A stretch of DNA of 64,000 bases from an uncultured Planktomarina sp. (lineage in GTDB: Bacteria; Pseudomonadota; Alphaproteobacteria; Rhodobacterales; Rhodobacteraceae), in assembly GCA_905181815.1 (NCBI GenBank), contig CAJIZA010000004.1:124001-188000 (forward strand). The letters run 5' to 3'. A program made the translations under genes and the position numbers. Positions 28,334-37,466 of this stretch are shown here, piece by piece (the first letter of the stretch is position 1; every line of letters starts with the position of its first letter). A model generated the notes under the pieces. The model was given only the letters and a program-made list of their open reading frames with translations. It made no database searches and was not told the origin of the DNA.

Positions 28334-29851
28334 ATGGCCAATCCACTTTATGACGCCTTATTCGGACGCCATTTGGGACAGGCGACCATCTTTTTGCAAA
28401 TGCAAGATGGCACGACCCTCACCCATGGCCAATTTTTGCAACAAGTGGCGCAATATGCCTATGTCTTAACCGATTTTGGCCTGCGCCCCGGTGATCGGGT
28501 GGCCGTACAAATTGAAAAATCTCCGCAGTCCTTGGCCATCTATGCCGCCTGCGTGCAAGCCGGCCTGATATTCTTGCCGCTGAACACCGCTTATACCGCC
28601 AGCGAGCTGTCATATTTTGTTGGAGACAGCGGCGCTCGACTGGTCATTTGTGATCCTAAATCCCAAGAGTCCCTGACCCCGATTGCCCAGGCCACTGGCG
28701 CACAGCTGGAAACCATGGATGCCTCAGGACGGGGCAGTTTTGCCCAGAAGGCTGCGCCGCAGCCTATACAGTTTTCAACCGTTCCGCGTGAGGCGGAGGA
28801 TTTGGCCGCCTTACTCTATACCTCCGGTACGACGGGTAGATCAAAGGGCGCGATGCTGACGCAGAACAACCTTTTGTCGAATGCCGAGGTTCTAACCCGC
28901 CATTGGGCCTTCAGTGCCACTGATGTGCTCTTGCATGCTCTGCCAATTTTTCACACGCATGGGCTGTTTGTGGCGACCAATATTGCCCTATTGTCTGGCT
29001 GCAAAATCCTCTTTCTGCCAAAATTTGACCGAGAGGCAATCATCGCTTTAATGCCACAAGCAACCTGTATGATGGGCGTACCAACTTTTTACACCAGGCT
29101 GCTTGATGATCCACGGTTCGACAGGGCGCGGTCCCGGCACGTGCGGCTCTTCATCTCTGGCAGCGCACCGCTTCTGGCGGAGACCCATAAGCTGTTTGAA
29201 GAGCGCAGCGGTCATCGCATCCTTGAGCGCTACGGCATGACAGAAACCAATATGAGCACCTCGAACCCATATGAGGGCGAGCGCCGCGCGGGTACAGTCG
29301 GATTTCCACTTCCAGGAATCGAGCTGAAGATCACCGACAGCACCACAGGCGAGACACTGGCACAAGGGAACATCGGCGACATCGAAGTGCGCGGACCGAA
29401 TGTCTTCAAAGGCTATTGGAATATGCCCGAAAAAACTGCGGAGGAGCTCCGCAGCAATGGATTTTTCATCACTGGGGATCTGGGCACGATTGATGCCGAT
29501 GGTTATGTCCATATTGTCGGACGCAATAAAGATTTGATTATTTCGGGCGGATTTAACATCTACCCCAAAGAAATCGAGACTGTGCTGGATGCGCAAGAGG
29601 GCGTGCTGGAAAGCGCTGTGATCGGTGTTCCCCATCCAGATTTTGGCGAAACCGCGCTGGCACTCGTGGTGCCCACAGCCGAACGCACCCCCGATCTGGA
29701 CGCGATCCAAAGCCATATCTCAAAGACACTCGCCCGCTTCAAACTTCCCAAAAAACTGATCCTATTGCCCCAATTGCCCCGCAACACGATGGGCAAGGTG
29801 CAAAAAAATACCCTGCGGGACCAGTTCCGCGATTCATTCACCAAATCTTGA
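28334..29851 (+). CDS. matB: Malonyl-CoA synthetase (MatB-like acyl-CoA ligase)
   Basis: ATP-dependent ligase (505 aa) joining malonate to CoA via an acyl-adenylate. AMP-binding motif LLYTSGTTGRSKGAML lies around 158-173, the A5 region RYGMTETNMSTSNPYEGERRAGTVG around 305-330, and the C-terminal GRNKDLIISGGFNIYPKEIE around 396-415. These are as in MatB proteins. Starting one base after matA, it feeds malonyl-CoA to the decarboxylase, making malonate usable as acetyl-CoA. It could also supply malonyl-CoA for other uses. No dedicated malonate transporter or matR is adjacent. Confidence 0.93.
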   Translation: MANPLYDALFGRHLGQATIFLQMQDGTTLTHGQFLQQVAQYAYVLTDFGLRPGDRVAVQIEKSPQSLAIYAACVQAGLIFLPLNTAYTASELSYFVGDSGARLVICDPKSQESLTPIAQATGAQLETMDASGRGSFAQKAAPQPIQFSTVPREAEDLAALLYTSGTTGRSKGAMLTQNNLLSNAEVLTRHWAFSATDVLLHALPIFHTHGLFVATNIALLSGCKILFLPKFDREAIIALMPQATCMMGVPTFYTRLLDDPRFDRARSRHVRLFISGSAPLLAETHKLFEERSGHRILERYGMTETNMSTSNPYEGERRAGTVGFPLPGIELKITDSTTGETLAQGNIGDIEVRGPNVFKGYWNMPEKTAEELRSNGFFITGDLGTIDADGYVHIVGRNKDLIISGGFNIYPKEIETVLDAQEGVLESAVIGVPHPDFGETALALVVPTAERTPDLDAIQSHISKTLARFKLPKKLILLPQLPRNTMGKVQKNTLRDQFRDSFTKS

Positions 29852-29858
29852 TCCGCAT

Positions 29859-31160
29859 CTACAAAAAGCGGTTCACTAGATTCTCCAAACGCTCCTGCCG
29901 GCCCGATTTTGGCTCTGGATTGATATCCTCAGCCACCACCCGCGCAGAAATTTGCTCCAAATCGCTTTGCAAAAGCGCCTGACCCTCAGGGCTGTCCCAA
30001 CCGGCGTAGCGCTCTGCGCGCGCCGCCTCAAGCCGGCTGTCCTCGAGCATGGCTGCGGCTGCCTTTAGCCCCGCCGCGCAACTGTCCATCGCACCCACAT
30101 GGGCTAGGATTAAATCTTGTGGATCGAGGGATTGGCGCCGCAATTTCGCATCAAAATTAGTGCCACCTGTGGTGAATCCGCCGGACTTTAGAACCTCATA
30201 ATAAGCCAAAGCCGTTTCTGGCACATTGTGCGGAAATTGATCCGTATCCCAACCCGATTGATAATCATTGCGGTTCATATCAATGGATCCAAAAATTCCT
30301 AAAGCGCGCGCCAAAGCGAGCTCGTGCTCAAAGGAATGACCCGCCAAGATCGCATGTCCCTGCTCTATATTGACTTTGACTTCGTCCTCCAGACCGAAGT
30401 CCTTCAAAAAACCATAAACCGTGGCGACATCATAATCATATTGGTGCTTTGTTGGCTCTTGAGGCTTGGGCTCTATCAAAATAGCGCCTTTAAAGCCGAT
30501 TTTATGTTTATACTCGACCGCCATCTGTAGCATCCGCCCAGCTTGTGCGCGCTCACGGGCCAAATCAGTGTTCAGCAAGGTCTCATAGCCCTCACGCCCA
30601 CCCCAAAGCACATAGTTTTCACCGCCGAGTTTTACGGTCGCGTCCATACAGCTCTTAATCGTTGCGGCGCTAAAGGCAAAAACATCAGGATCCGGGTTCG
30701 TAGCTGCCCCCGACATAAAGCGCCGATGGGAAAACAAATTCGCAGTGCCCCAAAGCAAGCGGGTTTCTGAATTTTCCATTTTTAGGGCGAAATACGCCAC
30801 CATCTCTTCAAGATTGTGGGTATTTTCGGCAAAATTGCGCCCCTCTGGGCGCATATCCGCATCATGAAAACAGAAATATGGTACGCCAAGAATATCAAAC
30901 ATCTCAAAGGCCACATCCGCCTTGAGCTTGGCCAAAGCCATCTGTGAACCGAACCAAGGTCGATCAAAGGTGCGTCCACCAAAGGGATCACCGCCCTCCC
31001 ATGCGAAGGAATGCCAATAGGCCACAGCGAAGCGCAAATGCTCTTTGAGGCTTTTCCCCATGACCATTTCATCTGGGTTGTAATGACGAAAGGCAAACTC
31101 ATTGTCCGTTTGCGGTCCTTCATATTGAACTTGGGGAATTCCTTGGAAGAAATCAGTCAT
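29859..31160 (-). CDS. xylA: D-xylose isomerase
   Basis: Enzyme (433 aa) converting D-xylose to D-xylulose. Family motifs: [16 protein letters not shown] with the active histidine region around 50-65, [12 protein letters not shown] around 98-109, [16 protein letters not shown] around 184-199 and [15 protein letters not shown] around 232-246; metal ligands E and D are in place. Lies 82 bp downstream of xylB on the same strand and convergent with matB. The operon, in order of transcription, is xylF, xylH, xylG, xylB, xylA. Confidence 0.97.
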   Translation of the reverse strand: MTDFFQGIPQVQYEGPQTDNEFAFRHYNPDEMVMGKSLKEHLRFAVAYWHSFAWEGGDPFGGRTFDRPWFGSQMALAKLKADVAFEMFDILGVPYFCFHDADMRPEGRNFAENTHNLEEMVAYFALKMENSETRLLWGTANLFSHRRFMSGAATNPDPDVFAFSAATIKSCMDATVKLGGENYVLWGGREGYETLLNTDLARERAQAGRMLQMAVEYKHKIGFKGAILIEPKPQEPTKHQYDYDVATVYGFLKDFGLEDEVKVNIEQGHAILAGHSFEHELALARALGIFGSIDMNRNDYQSGWDTDQFPHNVPETALAYYEVLKSGGFTTGGTNFDAKLRRQSLDPQDLILAHVGAMDSCAAGLKAAAAMLEDSRLEAARAERYAGWDSPEGQALLQSDLEQISARVVAEDINPEPKSGRQERLENLVNRFL

Positions 31161-31242
31161 CGAACACCTTTTTTAAGACAGGTTAATACCCATGATAGGG
31201 CAAGAGTGGCACATCTTTAGATGGGCGCAAAGACCCCAATCC

Positions 31243-32697
31243 TTAGCCGACCGCAGATCCGCCAAGCCCCTTCAGAGCCCGATAGGCCGCGCGATAGGCA
31301 CTCAGGCCTGACATGAACTCATCGGTAAGTCCCGGGACGGGATCAACCACCCGCGCGATTTTGGGCGCATAGGCCACATCGTTCACTTTGGCACCTGTGG
31401 CCATCATGGCCAGCCGCGCTGCCCCAAAGGCACCGCCAAAATCTCCTGAGACCGGCAGCTCAATAGGCAGCCCCAAGATCGTTGCTATCGCCTGCACCCA
31501 ATAGTTAGATTTCGAGCCGCCACCCACGGCGAGCAAGCGCTCAATTTTTGTCCCCGTCGAGGTCAGCGCATCAAAGCTGTCGCGCACCGCATAGGTGACC
31601 CCTTCCATCACCGCCCGCGTCATTGCAATATGATCCGTGCTGTGGTCAAGATTTAAGAAACTGGCGCGGATCAACGCATCATTATGCGGTGTGCGCTCCC
31701 CGCCCAGATAGGGTAGAAAAAGCGTTGAGGATGGTGCTTGAAGCGGCCCAAGTTCAGAGGTCATATCCTCTGGCGCCGCGCCCAGCACGCGGCCAAACCA
31801 ACTCAAAGCATCGGAAGCCGCCAAAATCACTCCCATTTGGTGCCAGGTTTGCGGCACCGCATGGCAAAAACTATGCACCGCACTGGCCGGATCGGGCTGA
31901 TAAGCGTCACTGGCCCCAAATAAAACGCCAGAGGTGCCCAAGCTAACAAAGGCCTCGCCACCTCGCACCACGCCCACACCAATCGCGCTGGCCGCATTAT
32001 CCCCACCGCCGCCAGCAACGACCACATCCACCCGCATGCCCCAGCGCGCAGCGAGATCCCGGCGCAGCATGCCAGAGGGCTCAGAGCCCTCCACAAGATC
32101 CGGCATTTGCGCACGCTGCAATCCTGTCGCCTCAAGCAGGTCATCGGACCAAGCTCGCGCGCCCACGTCAAGCCAAGAGGTGCCAGCCGCATCGGACATC
32201 TCTGCTACATGCTCGCAAGACAACCAAAGCCGCAGATAATCTTTCGGCAAAAGCACCTTGGCCACTTTGGCAAAAATCTCAGGTTCCTGTTGCCGCACCC
32301 AGGCAAGCTTTGGAGCGGTAAAGCCCGGGAACACGATATTGCCGGTCAGCTTGCGAAAGATTGGATTGCGATCCATCACTTCGGCCTCAGCCACAGCCCG
32401 GGTATCGTTCCATAAAATACAAGGGCGTAGCACTCTATCTTGGTCATCCAACAGCGTCGCCCCATGCATGTGACCCGAAAGACCAATGGCACGCACGGCG
32501 CTCAAATCGGCCTGCTCGGCCAAGGACGAAAGCACCGCTTTTGCTGCCTCAAGCCAGTGTTGTGGCGCTTGCTCTGACCAGCCCGCCTGAGGCCGGCTGA
32601 CCTGCAAGGGCGCAGTGGCTTCGGCACAAATAGTTTGGGCATCGTCTATGACGATGCCCTTTAAACCTGAAGTCCCAAGATCCAAGCCAATATACAT
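31243..32697 (-). CDS. xylB: Xylulokinase
   Basis: FGGY-family kinase (484 aa) that phosphorylates D-xylulose to xylulose 5-phosphate. N-terminal ATPase motif MYIGLDLGTSGLKGIVID, then GLSGHMHGATLLDDQDRVLRPCILWNDTR, typical of XylB, and the C-terminal VGGGSKSNYWVQAIATILG. Length is normal. It lies three bases after the ABC ATPase gene, and is followed by xylA. Confidence 0.96.
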   Translation of the reverse strand: MYIGLDLGTSGLKGIVIDDAQTICAEATAPLQVSRPQAGWSEQAPQHWLEAAKAVLSSLAEQADLSAVRAIGLSGHMHGATLLDDQDRVLRPCILWNDTRAVAEAEVMDRNPIFRKLTGNIVFPGFTAPKLAWVRQQEPEIFAKVAKVLLPKDYLRLWLSCEHVAEMSDAAGTSWLDVGARAWSDDLLEATGLQRAQMPDLVEGSEPSGMLRRDLAARWGMRVDVVVAGGGGDNAASAIGVGVVRGGEAFVSLGTSGVLFGASDAYQPDPASAVHSFCHAVPQTWHQMGVILAASDALSWFGRVLGAAPEDMTSELGPLQAPSSTLFLPYLGGERTPHNDALIRASFLNLDHSTDHIAMTRAVMEGVTYAVRDSFDALTSTGTKIERLLAVGGGSKSNYWVQAIATILGLPIELPVSGDFGGAFGAARLAMMATGAKVNDVAYAPKIARVVDPVPGLTDEFMSGLSAYRAAYRALKGLGGSAVG

Positions 32698-32700
32698 ACG

Positions 32701-33459
32701 CTAACTGGAATCCTTCGGATTTTTTCCAAGAATGATCATCGACAGAATATCATCTTCGGTCACATTAGCAACCCGCTCCGTTCCAACCAATTGCCCATTC
32801 TTCATCACGCTGGCCCGGTCGCAAAGTTTCATGACGTTGTGAATGTCATGCTCGATTAGAAAGATCCCCAAGCCTTGCTTTTTCAGTTCTTGAATAAGCT
32901 CCGCCACCATTTCACTTTCTTGCGGGCCAAGAGCCGCAGTAGGCTCGTCCATAATCAAGATTTTGGCGTCAAAATAAACTGCTCTTGCAATCGCAACCGA
33001 TTGACGCTGACCGCCAGACAAGGCGGAAACGGGCTCAGCGAATTTGGTGAAATTTGGGTTAAGACGGCCCATGATTTTGCGCGTCTCAGCTTCCATCTTG
33101 CTATCGTCCAAAAACCCACCCGGACCGATAATTTCACGCCCCAAAAACAGATTGGACGCCGCATCAAGGTTATCAGCCAAAGCCAGCGTTTGATAGATGG
33201 TTTCAATATTGTGCGCACGCGCATCACGCGGGTTGTTGATGACCACTTTCTCGCCATTGATATATACATTGCCAGAGTCGGCCTTGTAGGCACCGGAGAG
33301 GCATTTGATTAAAGTGGATTTGCCTGCGCCATTGTGGCCCAAAAGCCCAACCACTTCGCCAGGATAGAGATTAACGCTGACCCGATCTACCGCTTTAATG
33401 CCGCCGAATGCGATCGAGATGTCCTTCAACTCGACCAGAGGAGTGCCTGAATTGCTCAT
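32701..33459 (-). CDS. Sugar ABC transporter ATPase (xylose importer), single-domain
   Basis: ATP-hydrolysing subunit (252 aa) for the xylose importer. Walker A LLGHNGAGKSTLIK, signature LSGGQRQSVAIARA and Walker B ILIMDEPTAALG are present once. The classical XylG has two fused ABC domains (about 500 aa); this one has a single domain like FrcA and some Rhodobacteraceae sugar importers, so two copies would assemble as a homodimer. ATG at 33459 follows GGAGACAG. The permease gene ends 11 bases before it. Confidence 0.92.
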   Translation of the reverse strand: MSNSGTPLVELKDISIAFGGIKAVDRVSVNLYPGEVVGLLGHNGAGKSTLIKCLSGAYKADSGNVYINGEKVVINNPRDARAHNIETIYQTLALADNLDAASNLFLGREIIGPGGFLDDSKMEAETRKIMGRLNPNFTKFAEPVSALSGGQRQSVAIARAVYFDAKILIMDEPTAALGPQESEMVAELIQELKKQGLGIFLIEHDIHNVMKLCDRASVMKNGQLVGTERVANVTEDDILSMIILGKNPKDSS

Positions 33460-33470
33460 TATCTGTCTCC

Positions 33471-34784
33471 TCACTTCACGCGTTTATTATAGAGAATATC
33501 GAGGTAGACAGCGAGCACGAGAACCATACCCACGACGATCCGTTGAATAGCACTGTCAAATCCGATGAGCACCATGCCCGATTGCAAGCTTTGCATCACC
33601 AAGGCCCCCAAAATCGCACCATAGATTTTACCAACCCCGCCGGCCAACGAGGTGCCGCCAATCACCGCGGCGGCAATAACGTAAAGCTCGTCAAGCGTGC
33701 CCAATGCGTTGGTCGCGGAATTGAGACGCGCCGAGGCGATGATTGCTGCAATGGCGGTCAATGTGCCCATCAAGGCGAAAACCTTTAGCGTCACCCAGCG
33801 GGTATCGATCCCCGCCAAAGCGGCTGCCTCCGGGTTGCCCCCGATGGCAAAGACATAGCGACCAAACCGGGTGCGCGTGACCAAAATAGTCATGGCAATA
33901 CCTACGGTAATCAGGATCAAAACCGGAATCGCAAACCCATGAGAGATGAAGGTGCCTTCTAGGTCTTGCCCGATTTTAGTGCCATATTGGCGGACGATGC
34001 CCTTGGGCCAAGGGTAAGAATTGACCAGCATCACAGCACCGATGATGGTGGCCCATCCAACAAATGCTAATAAGGCTTCGGCCCAGAGGGGGCGCCGGCG
34101 GAAATTGTGCAGCACCCGCGCCTTGCGGCCCGAATAGATAATATAAGCCACACCGATACAGGCCAATATCCCAACAATCCAACTGCCGGCTGCGCCAACA
34201 GCGCCATAGGGACCACCGCCCAGAAGCGCAAACTTGCTGTCCACAGGCGAAATCGTCCGGCCACCGGCAGATAAAAACGCCATGCCACGCCAGACCATCA
34301 ATCCGCCCAACGTGACAATAAAGGCAGGAATTTCGCGATAAGCGATCAACCACCCATGCAGCGCCCCAATCAATGTGCCAACGATCAGCCCACAAATTAC
34401 GGCGATAATCCAGATCGACCAATGACCAAGCCCCACAAGATGCGGCAGCACCTCCACCTGCAACAGACCCATGGACATCGCAATCACCCCAATCATCGAT
34501 CCTACCGAAAGGTCAATGTTGCGCGTGACAATCACCAGCACCATACCAGTCGCCATAATCCCAATGGAAGAAGTTTGCACCGATAGGTTCCAAAGATTGC
34601 GTGGCGTCAAAAACGCACCAAAGTTATTGAAGATCACACCATAAAGGTGAAACCCTCCCCAAATCAGTGCCAATGCGCCCAGCATGCCCAGCAGGCGGGT
34701 ATCTATCTCAGTGTCGCTCAAAAAGCGCGCAATCAAACCCTGTGAGCTTTTGGTTGCGGCCTTCGATGTCGAAGTATCTGTCAT
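33471..34784 (-). CDS. xylH: Sugar ABC transporter permease (xylose importer)
   Basis: Inner-membrane permease (437 aa) with 10 or more helices, of the BPD_transp_2 type used for xylose and ribose. Key parts: SSIGIMATGMVLVIVTRNIDLSVGSMIGVIAM around 72-104, IVTLGGLMVWRGMAF around 155-170, and ALAGIDTRWVTLKVFALMGTLTAIAAII near 330-357, the cytoplasmic ATPase contact. Size and charge fit XylH. It is placed between the binding protein and the ATPase genes. A strong hairpin lies in the 160-bp gap before it. Confidence 0.93.
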   Translation of the reverse strand: MTDTSTSKAATKSSQGLIARFLSDTEIDTRLLGMLGALALIWGGFHLYGVIFNNFGAFLTPRNLWNLSVQTSSIGIMATGMVLVIVTRNIDLSVGSMIGVIAMSMGLLQVEVLPHLVGLGHWSIWIIAVICGLIVGTLIGALHGWLIAYREIPAFIVTLGGLMVWRGMAFLSAGGRTISPVDSKFALLGGGPYGAVGAAGSWIVGILACIGVAYIIYSGRKARVLHNFRRRPLWAEALLAFVGWATIIGAVMLVNSYPWPKGIVRQYGTKIGQDLEGTFISHGFAIPVLILITVGIAMTILVTRTRFGRYVFAIGGNPEAAALAGIDTRWVTLKVFALMGTLTAIAAIIASARLNSATNALGTLDELYVIAAAVIGGTSLAGGVGKIYGAILGALVMQSLQSGMVLIGFDSAIQRIVVGMVLVLAVYLDILYNKRVK

Positions 34785-34902
34785 GGGGAATCCAAAATGG
34801 CTATAGGCTCAATTCTGATCAACAAGGAGCGAGCGCGCAGACAGATGTCTGGTAAGCCTACTCGAACATGTCCAAATCAAATGGCCAAAGAATAAGAGGA
34901 GG

Positions 34903-34930
34903 GGCGCCGACCTATTTATGGATCGGCGCC
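34903..34930 (-). terminator. Strong hairpin between xylF and xylH (likely attenuator)
   Basis: GGCGCCGA and TCGGCGCC make a perfect 8-bp stem with a 12-nt loop, 15 bases after the xylF stop. There is no T-run. It lies where binding-protein operons often carry a hairpin that keeps the binding protein more abundant than the permease. Confidence 0.6.
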
Positions 34931-34944
34931 ACAGGTCTTAGGGC

Positions 34945-35973
34945 TTAGTTACAGCCGTCAACACCTGACAAAGCACCGGCGCAGGCCTGCTCTTTGCTGA
35001 TGTGGCCACCATTGATCGCAACGCTCAGATTGTCGCGTGTCAACGGCGTTGGGTCAAGAAGTATTGCGTTGATTGCAATGCCTTTTTCGCCACCCGAAAA
35101 CTTAGTCGCACCCTCTATGGCGTCCATGGATGTGCCAGCCGCCAAAGCAGAGGCAATTTCACCAGCAGCTTTGCCCAGGTCGCGTGCATCTTTCCAAACG
35201 GACACAGTCTGCGTGCCACGTGCAACGCGGTTGATCGCTGCCAAGTCACCGTCTTGACCGCCCACTGGGATCACAAGACCCTGTGCGGAAAGCGCTGCGA
35301 CAACACCACCGGCCATGCCGTCATTTTCTGACAGAACCGCATCCACGTTGTTGTCATTGGCTGTCAGGATTTGCTCCATATTTTTCTGAGCGTTTTCTGG
35401 CTTCCACCCGTCGGAGAAAGATTCACCAACGATTTTGATTTTGCCCGCGTCAACATCTGCACCGATGACTTCCATCATACCTTGCAGCAGGAACATCGCG
35501 TTTGGATCGCCTGGATCACCCTTGATGATCGCATAGTTACCAGTTGGCTGAACTGCTTGCACAGATTTCGCAATGATGCGCCCAACGCCAATATTATCGA
35601 ATGTCAGATAGAAGGTACGGTCATCTTCGATCAAACGGTCATAGCCGATCACAGGGATGCCTTCGTTAGCAGCAGCTTCAATAGCAGGTGCAATTGCGTC
35701 TTTGTCCCAAGCGTTGATAACCAAAGCGTCGACGCCCTGAGTGATCAGCGCTTCAATATCGGTCAACTGTTTGGCGGACGATGATTCCGCATCTGCGGAA
35801 ACATATGTGTTGCCAGCCGCCTCAATGGCCGCAACCATTGCCGCTTCGTCGATTTTCCAACGTTCTTCTTGGAAACTTGCCCAAGACACACCGATGGACA
35901 TGCCCTCTGCCAAAGCAGTGGACCCTGTAAAACCAGCTGCCGCGACTGCGGCTGCGATGATTAGCTTATTCAT
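34945..35973 (-). CDS. xylF: D-xylose-binding periplasmic protein
   Basis: Periplasmic sugar-binding protein (342 aa). Signal peptide MNKLIIAAAVAAAGFTGSTALA, then IGVSWASFQEERWKIDEAAM, the characteristic XylF start; other type I periplasmic-binding segments include DALVINAWDKDAIAPAIEAA, GIPVIGYDRLI and VDAVLSENDGMAGGVVAAL. First gene of the xylose operon. An intergenic region of 218 bp before it separates it from the divergent ROK regulator and should hold both promoters and the regulator's operator. Confidence 0.95.
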   Translation of the reverse strand: MNKLIIAAAVAAAGFTGSTALAEGMSIGVSWASFQEERWKIDEAAMVAAIEAAGNTYVSADAESSSAKQLTDIEALITQGVDALVINAWDKDAIAPAIEAAANEGIPVIGYDRLIEDDRTFYLTFDNIGVGRIIAKSVQAVQPTGNYAIIKGDPGDPNAMFLLQGMMEVIGADVDAGKIKIVGESFSDGWKPENAQKNMEQILTANDNNVDAVLSENDGMAGGVVAALSAQGLVIPVGGQDGDLAAINRVARGTQTVSVWKDARDLGKAAGEIASALAAGTSMDAIEGATKFSGGEKGIAINAILLDPTPLTRDNLSVAINGGHISKEQACAGALSGVDGCN

Positions 35974-36191
35974 TGTAGTCCTCCCAAAAATTTAGCCCGA
36001 CCGAGCAGACGCCGGATCCGAGCCACTTGGGCATACTGCGCGATTTAATTCAGTTGTCAAATTAAAATTTACTATTTTTACCCGGCAAAATGTGTAAAAT
36101 GACGAATAACGGTTATGCTAATTGCAAATAAATACAGGTTTTGCGGCATTGCTGAAAAAATTTGGTAGCCTATAGTTCAAAGGGTGAATTT
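35974..36191. promoter_or_regulatory. Divergent xylF/ROK-regulator promoter region
   Basis: AT-rich 218-bp region between the xylF start (minus) and the ROK regulator (plus). It should carry promoters for both directions and the regulator's binding site. Imperfect inverted segments such as TAAAA...TTTTTA around 36063-36080 are visible, but I cannot name one as the operator. Confidence 0.5.
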
Positions 36192-37466
36192 ATGTTTGAG
36201 GATGGGTTTCATGAAGAAATCGAATCAGCTGCGCTGGCAACCGGCTATGGGCCGATTTTGCGCAGCTCGGCGCGCGAATCTTTCTCGCTGCGTCAACAGA
36301 TCTTTGAACAGGTCCGAGCCAGCGGCCGTGTCGCCCGTGCAACCATCGCCCGAAGCCTCGATGTCAGCCCAGGCTCCGTCACCGCACTCACCGCTGAATT
36401 GATCTCAGATGGGTTTTTGCGGGAGGTCGAAGGCGCCGCACGCGAAACCAGCCGGGGCCGCCCCCCAGTCGCTCTGGAGGTGGTGCCCGAAGCGCTGCGC
36501 GTGGTCGGCGTGAAACTCTCCGACGAAACCCACACGGCCGTATTAACGGATCTGGCAGGCAATCTACTGGCGAGCGCCGCCCTGGGCAGCAATACCGACA
36601 AGAACACGGCGGCGGACCTGTTGAAAGTTGCCGAAAATCTAATTACCCAGCTTTGCACCTCGGCCGAGATCCCCATGGATACGATTTCCGCCATTGGCGT
36701 CGGGATTGCTGGGATAGTTGATTTTGAATCCGGCATGGTCGCCTGGTCACCACTGCTGCAAAACGCCGATGTACACCTGGGTCAGATCTTTGCAGATCAC
36801 TTTGAAACCCCAGTTCGCATCGACAATGACGCCAATGTTTTAACCCTTGCCGAATTATGGTTTGGCGCGGGACGCGCTTTGAGCAACTTCGTCGTTGTGA
36901 CGGTTGAAAATGGCGTTGGCATGGGCTTTGTCAGCGACAACCAATTGTTTCGCGGCGCCCATGGCATGGGGTTGGAACTTGGCCATACGAAAGTGCAGCT
37001 TGATGGCGCGCTGTGCCGATGCGGTCAACGCGGATGTTTGGAGGCCTATTTGGCCGATTACGCCCTTGCCCGCGAGGCCTCCACGGTATTTGGATTGTCG
37101 CCAGAAAAGCCAAATAACCTGCCTGATGCGCTCAAATCTCTCTACGAAAAGGCAGCCAGTAATGATCCGCATATTCGCACCATTTTCAAACGCGCAGGCC
37201 GCTACTTAGCAGTGGCTTTGTCAAATATTATCCACTTGTTAGATCCTGAATTGATTATTCTATCGGGCCAATTGATGCGCTATGATTTTCTCAATGCCAA
37301 GGAAATGCAGGCCGAAATGCGCGCTCTGGCACTGTACCACAGCCGCCACGAGACGCGGGTTGAAGTGCAAACTTGGGGGGATATGGTTTGGGCCCGCGGC
37401 GCAACTGCCCTTGCTTTGACCGAATTGACCCGCACTGTCATTGTCGAAGGGCGCCAGAAGCCGTGA
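36192..37466 (+). CDS. ROK-family transcriptional regulator of the xylose operon
   Basis: Repressor-type regulator (424 aa): an N-terminal winged helix (about 35-80: SLRQQIFEQVRASGRVARATI, then DVSPGSVTALTAELISDGFL) followed by a ROK sugar-binding domain with VGIGIAGIVDFESGMV and the zinc motif CRCGQRGCLEAY around 275-287. Divergent from xylF; in related bacteria such proteins respond to xylose. ATG 36192 has AAAGGG seven bases before it and is preferred over the upstream TTG. The last codons overlap the GTG start of the next gene (GTGA), so expression of the two is coupled. Confidence 0.92.
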   Translation: MFEDGFHEEIESAALATGYGPILRSSARESFSLRQQIFEQVRASGRVARATIARSLDVSPGSVTALTAELISDGFLREVEGAARETSRGRPPVALEVVPEALRVVGVKLSDETHTAVLTDLAGNLLASAALGSNTDKNTAADLLKVAENLITQLCTSAEIPMDTISAIGVGIAGIVDFESGMVAWSPLLQNADVHLGQIFADHFETPVRIDNDANVLTLAELWFGAGRALSNFVVVTVENGVGMGFVSDNQLFRGAHGMGLELGHTKVQLDGALCRCGQRGCLEAYLADYALAREASTVFGLSPEKPNNLPDALKSLYEKAASNDPHIRTIFKRAGRYLAVALSNIIHLLDPELIILSGQLMRYDFLNAKEMQAEMRALALYHSRHETRVEVQTWGDMVWARGATALALTELTRTVIVEGRQKP

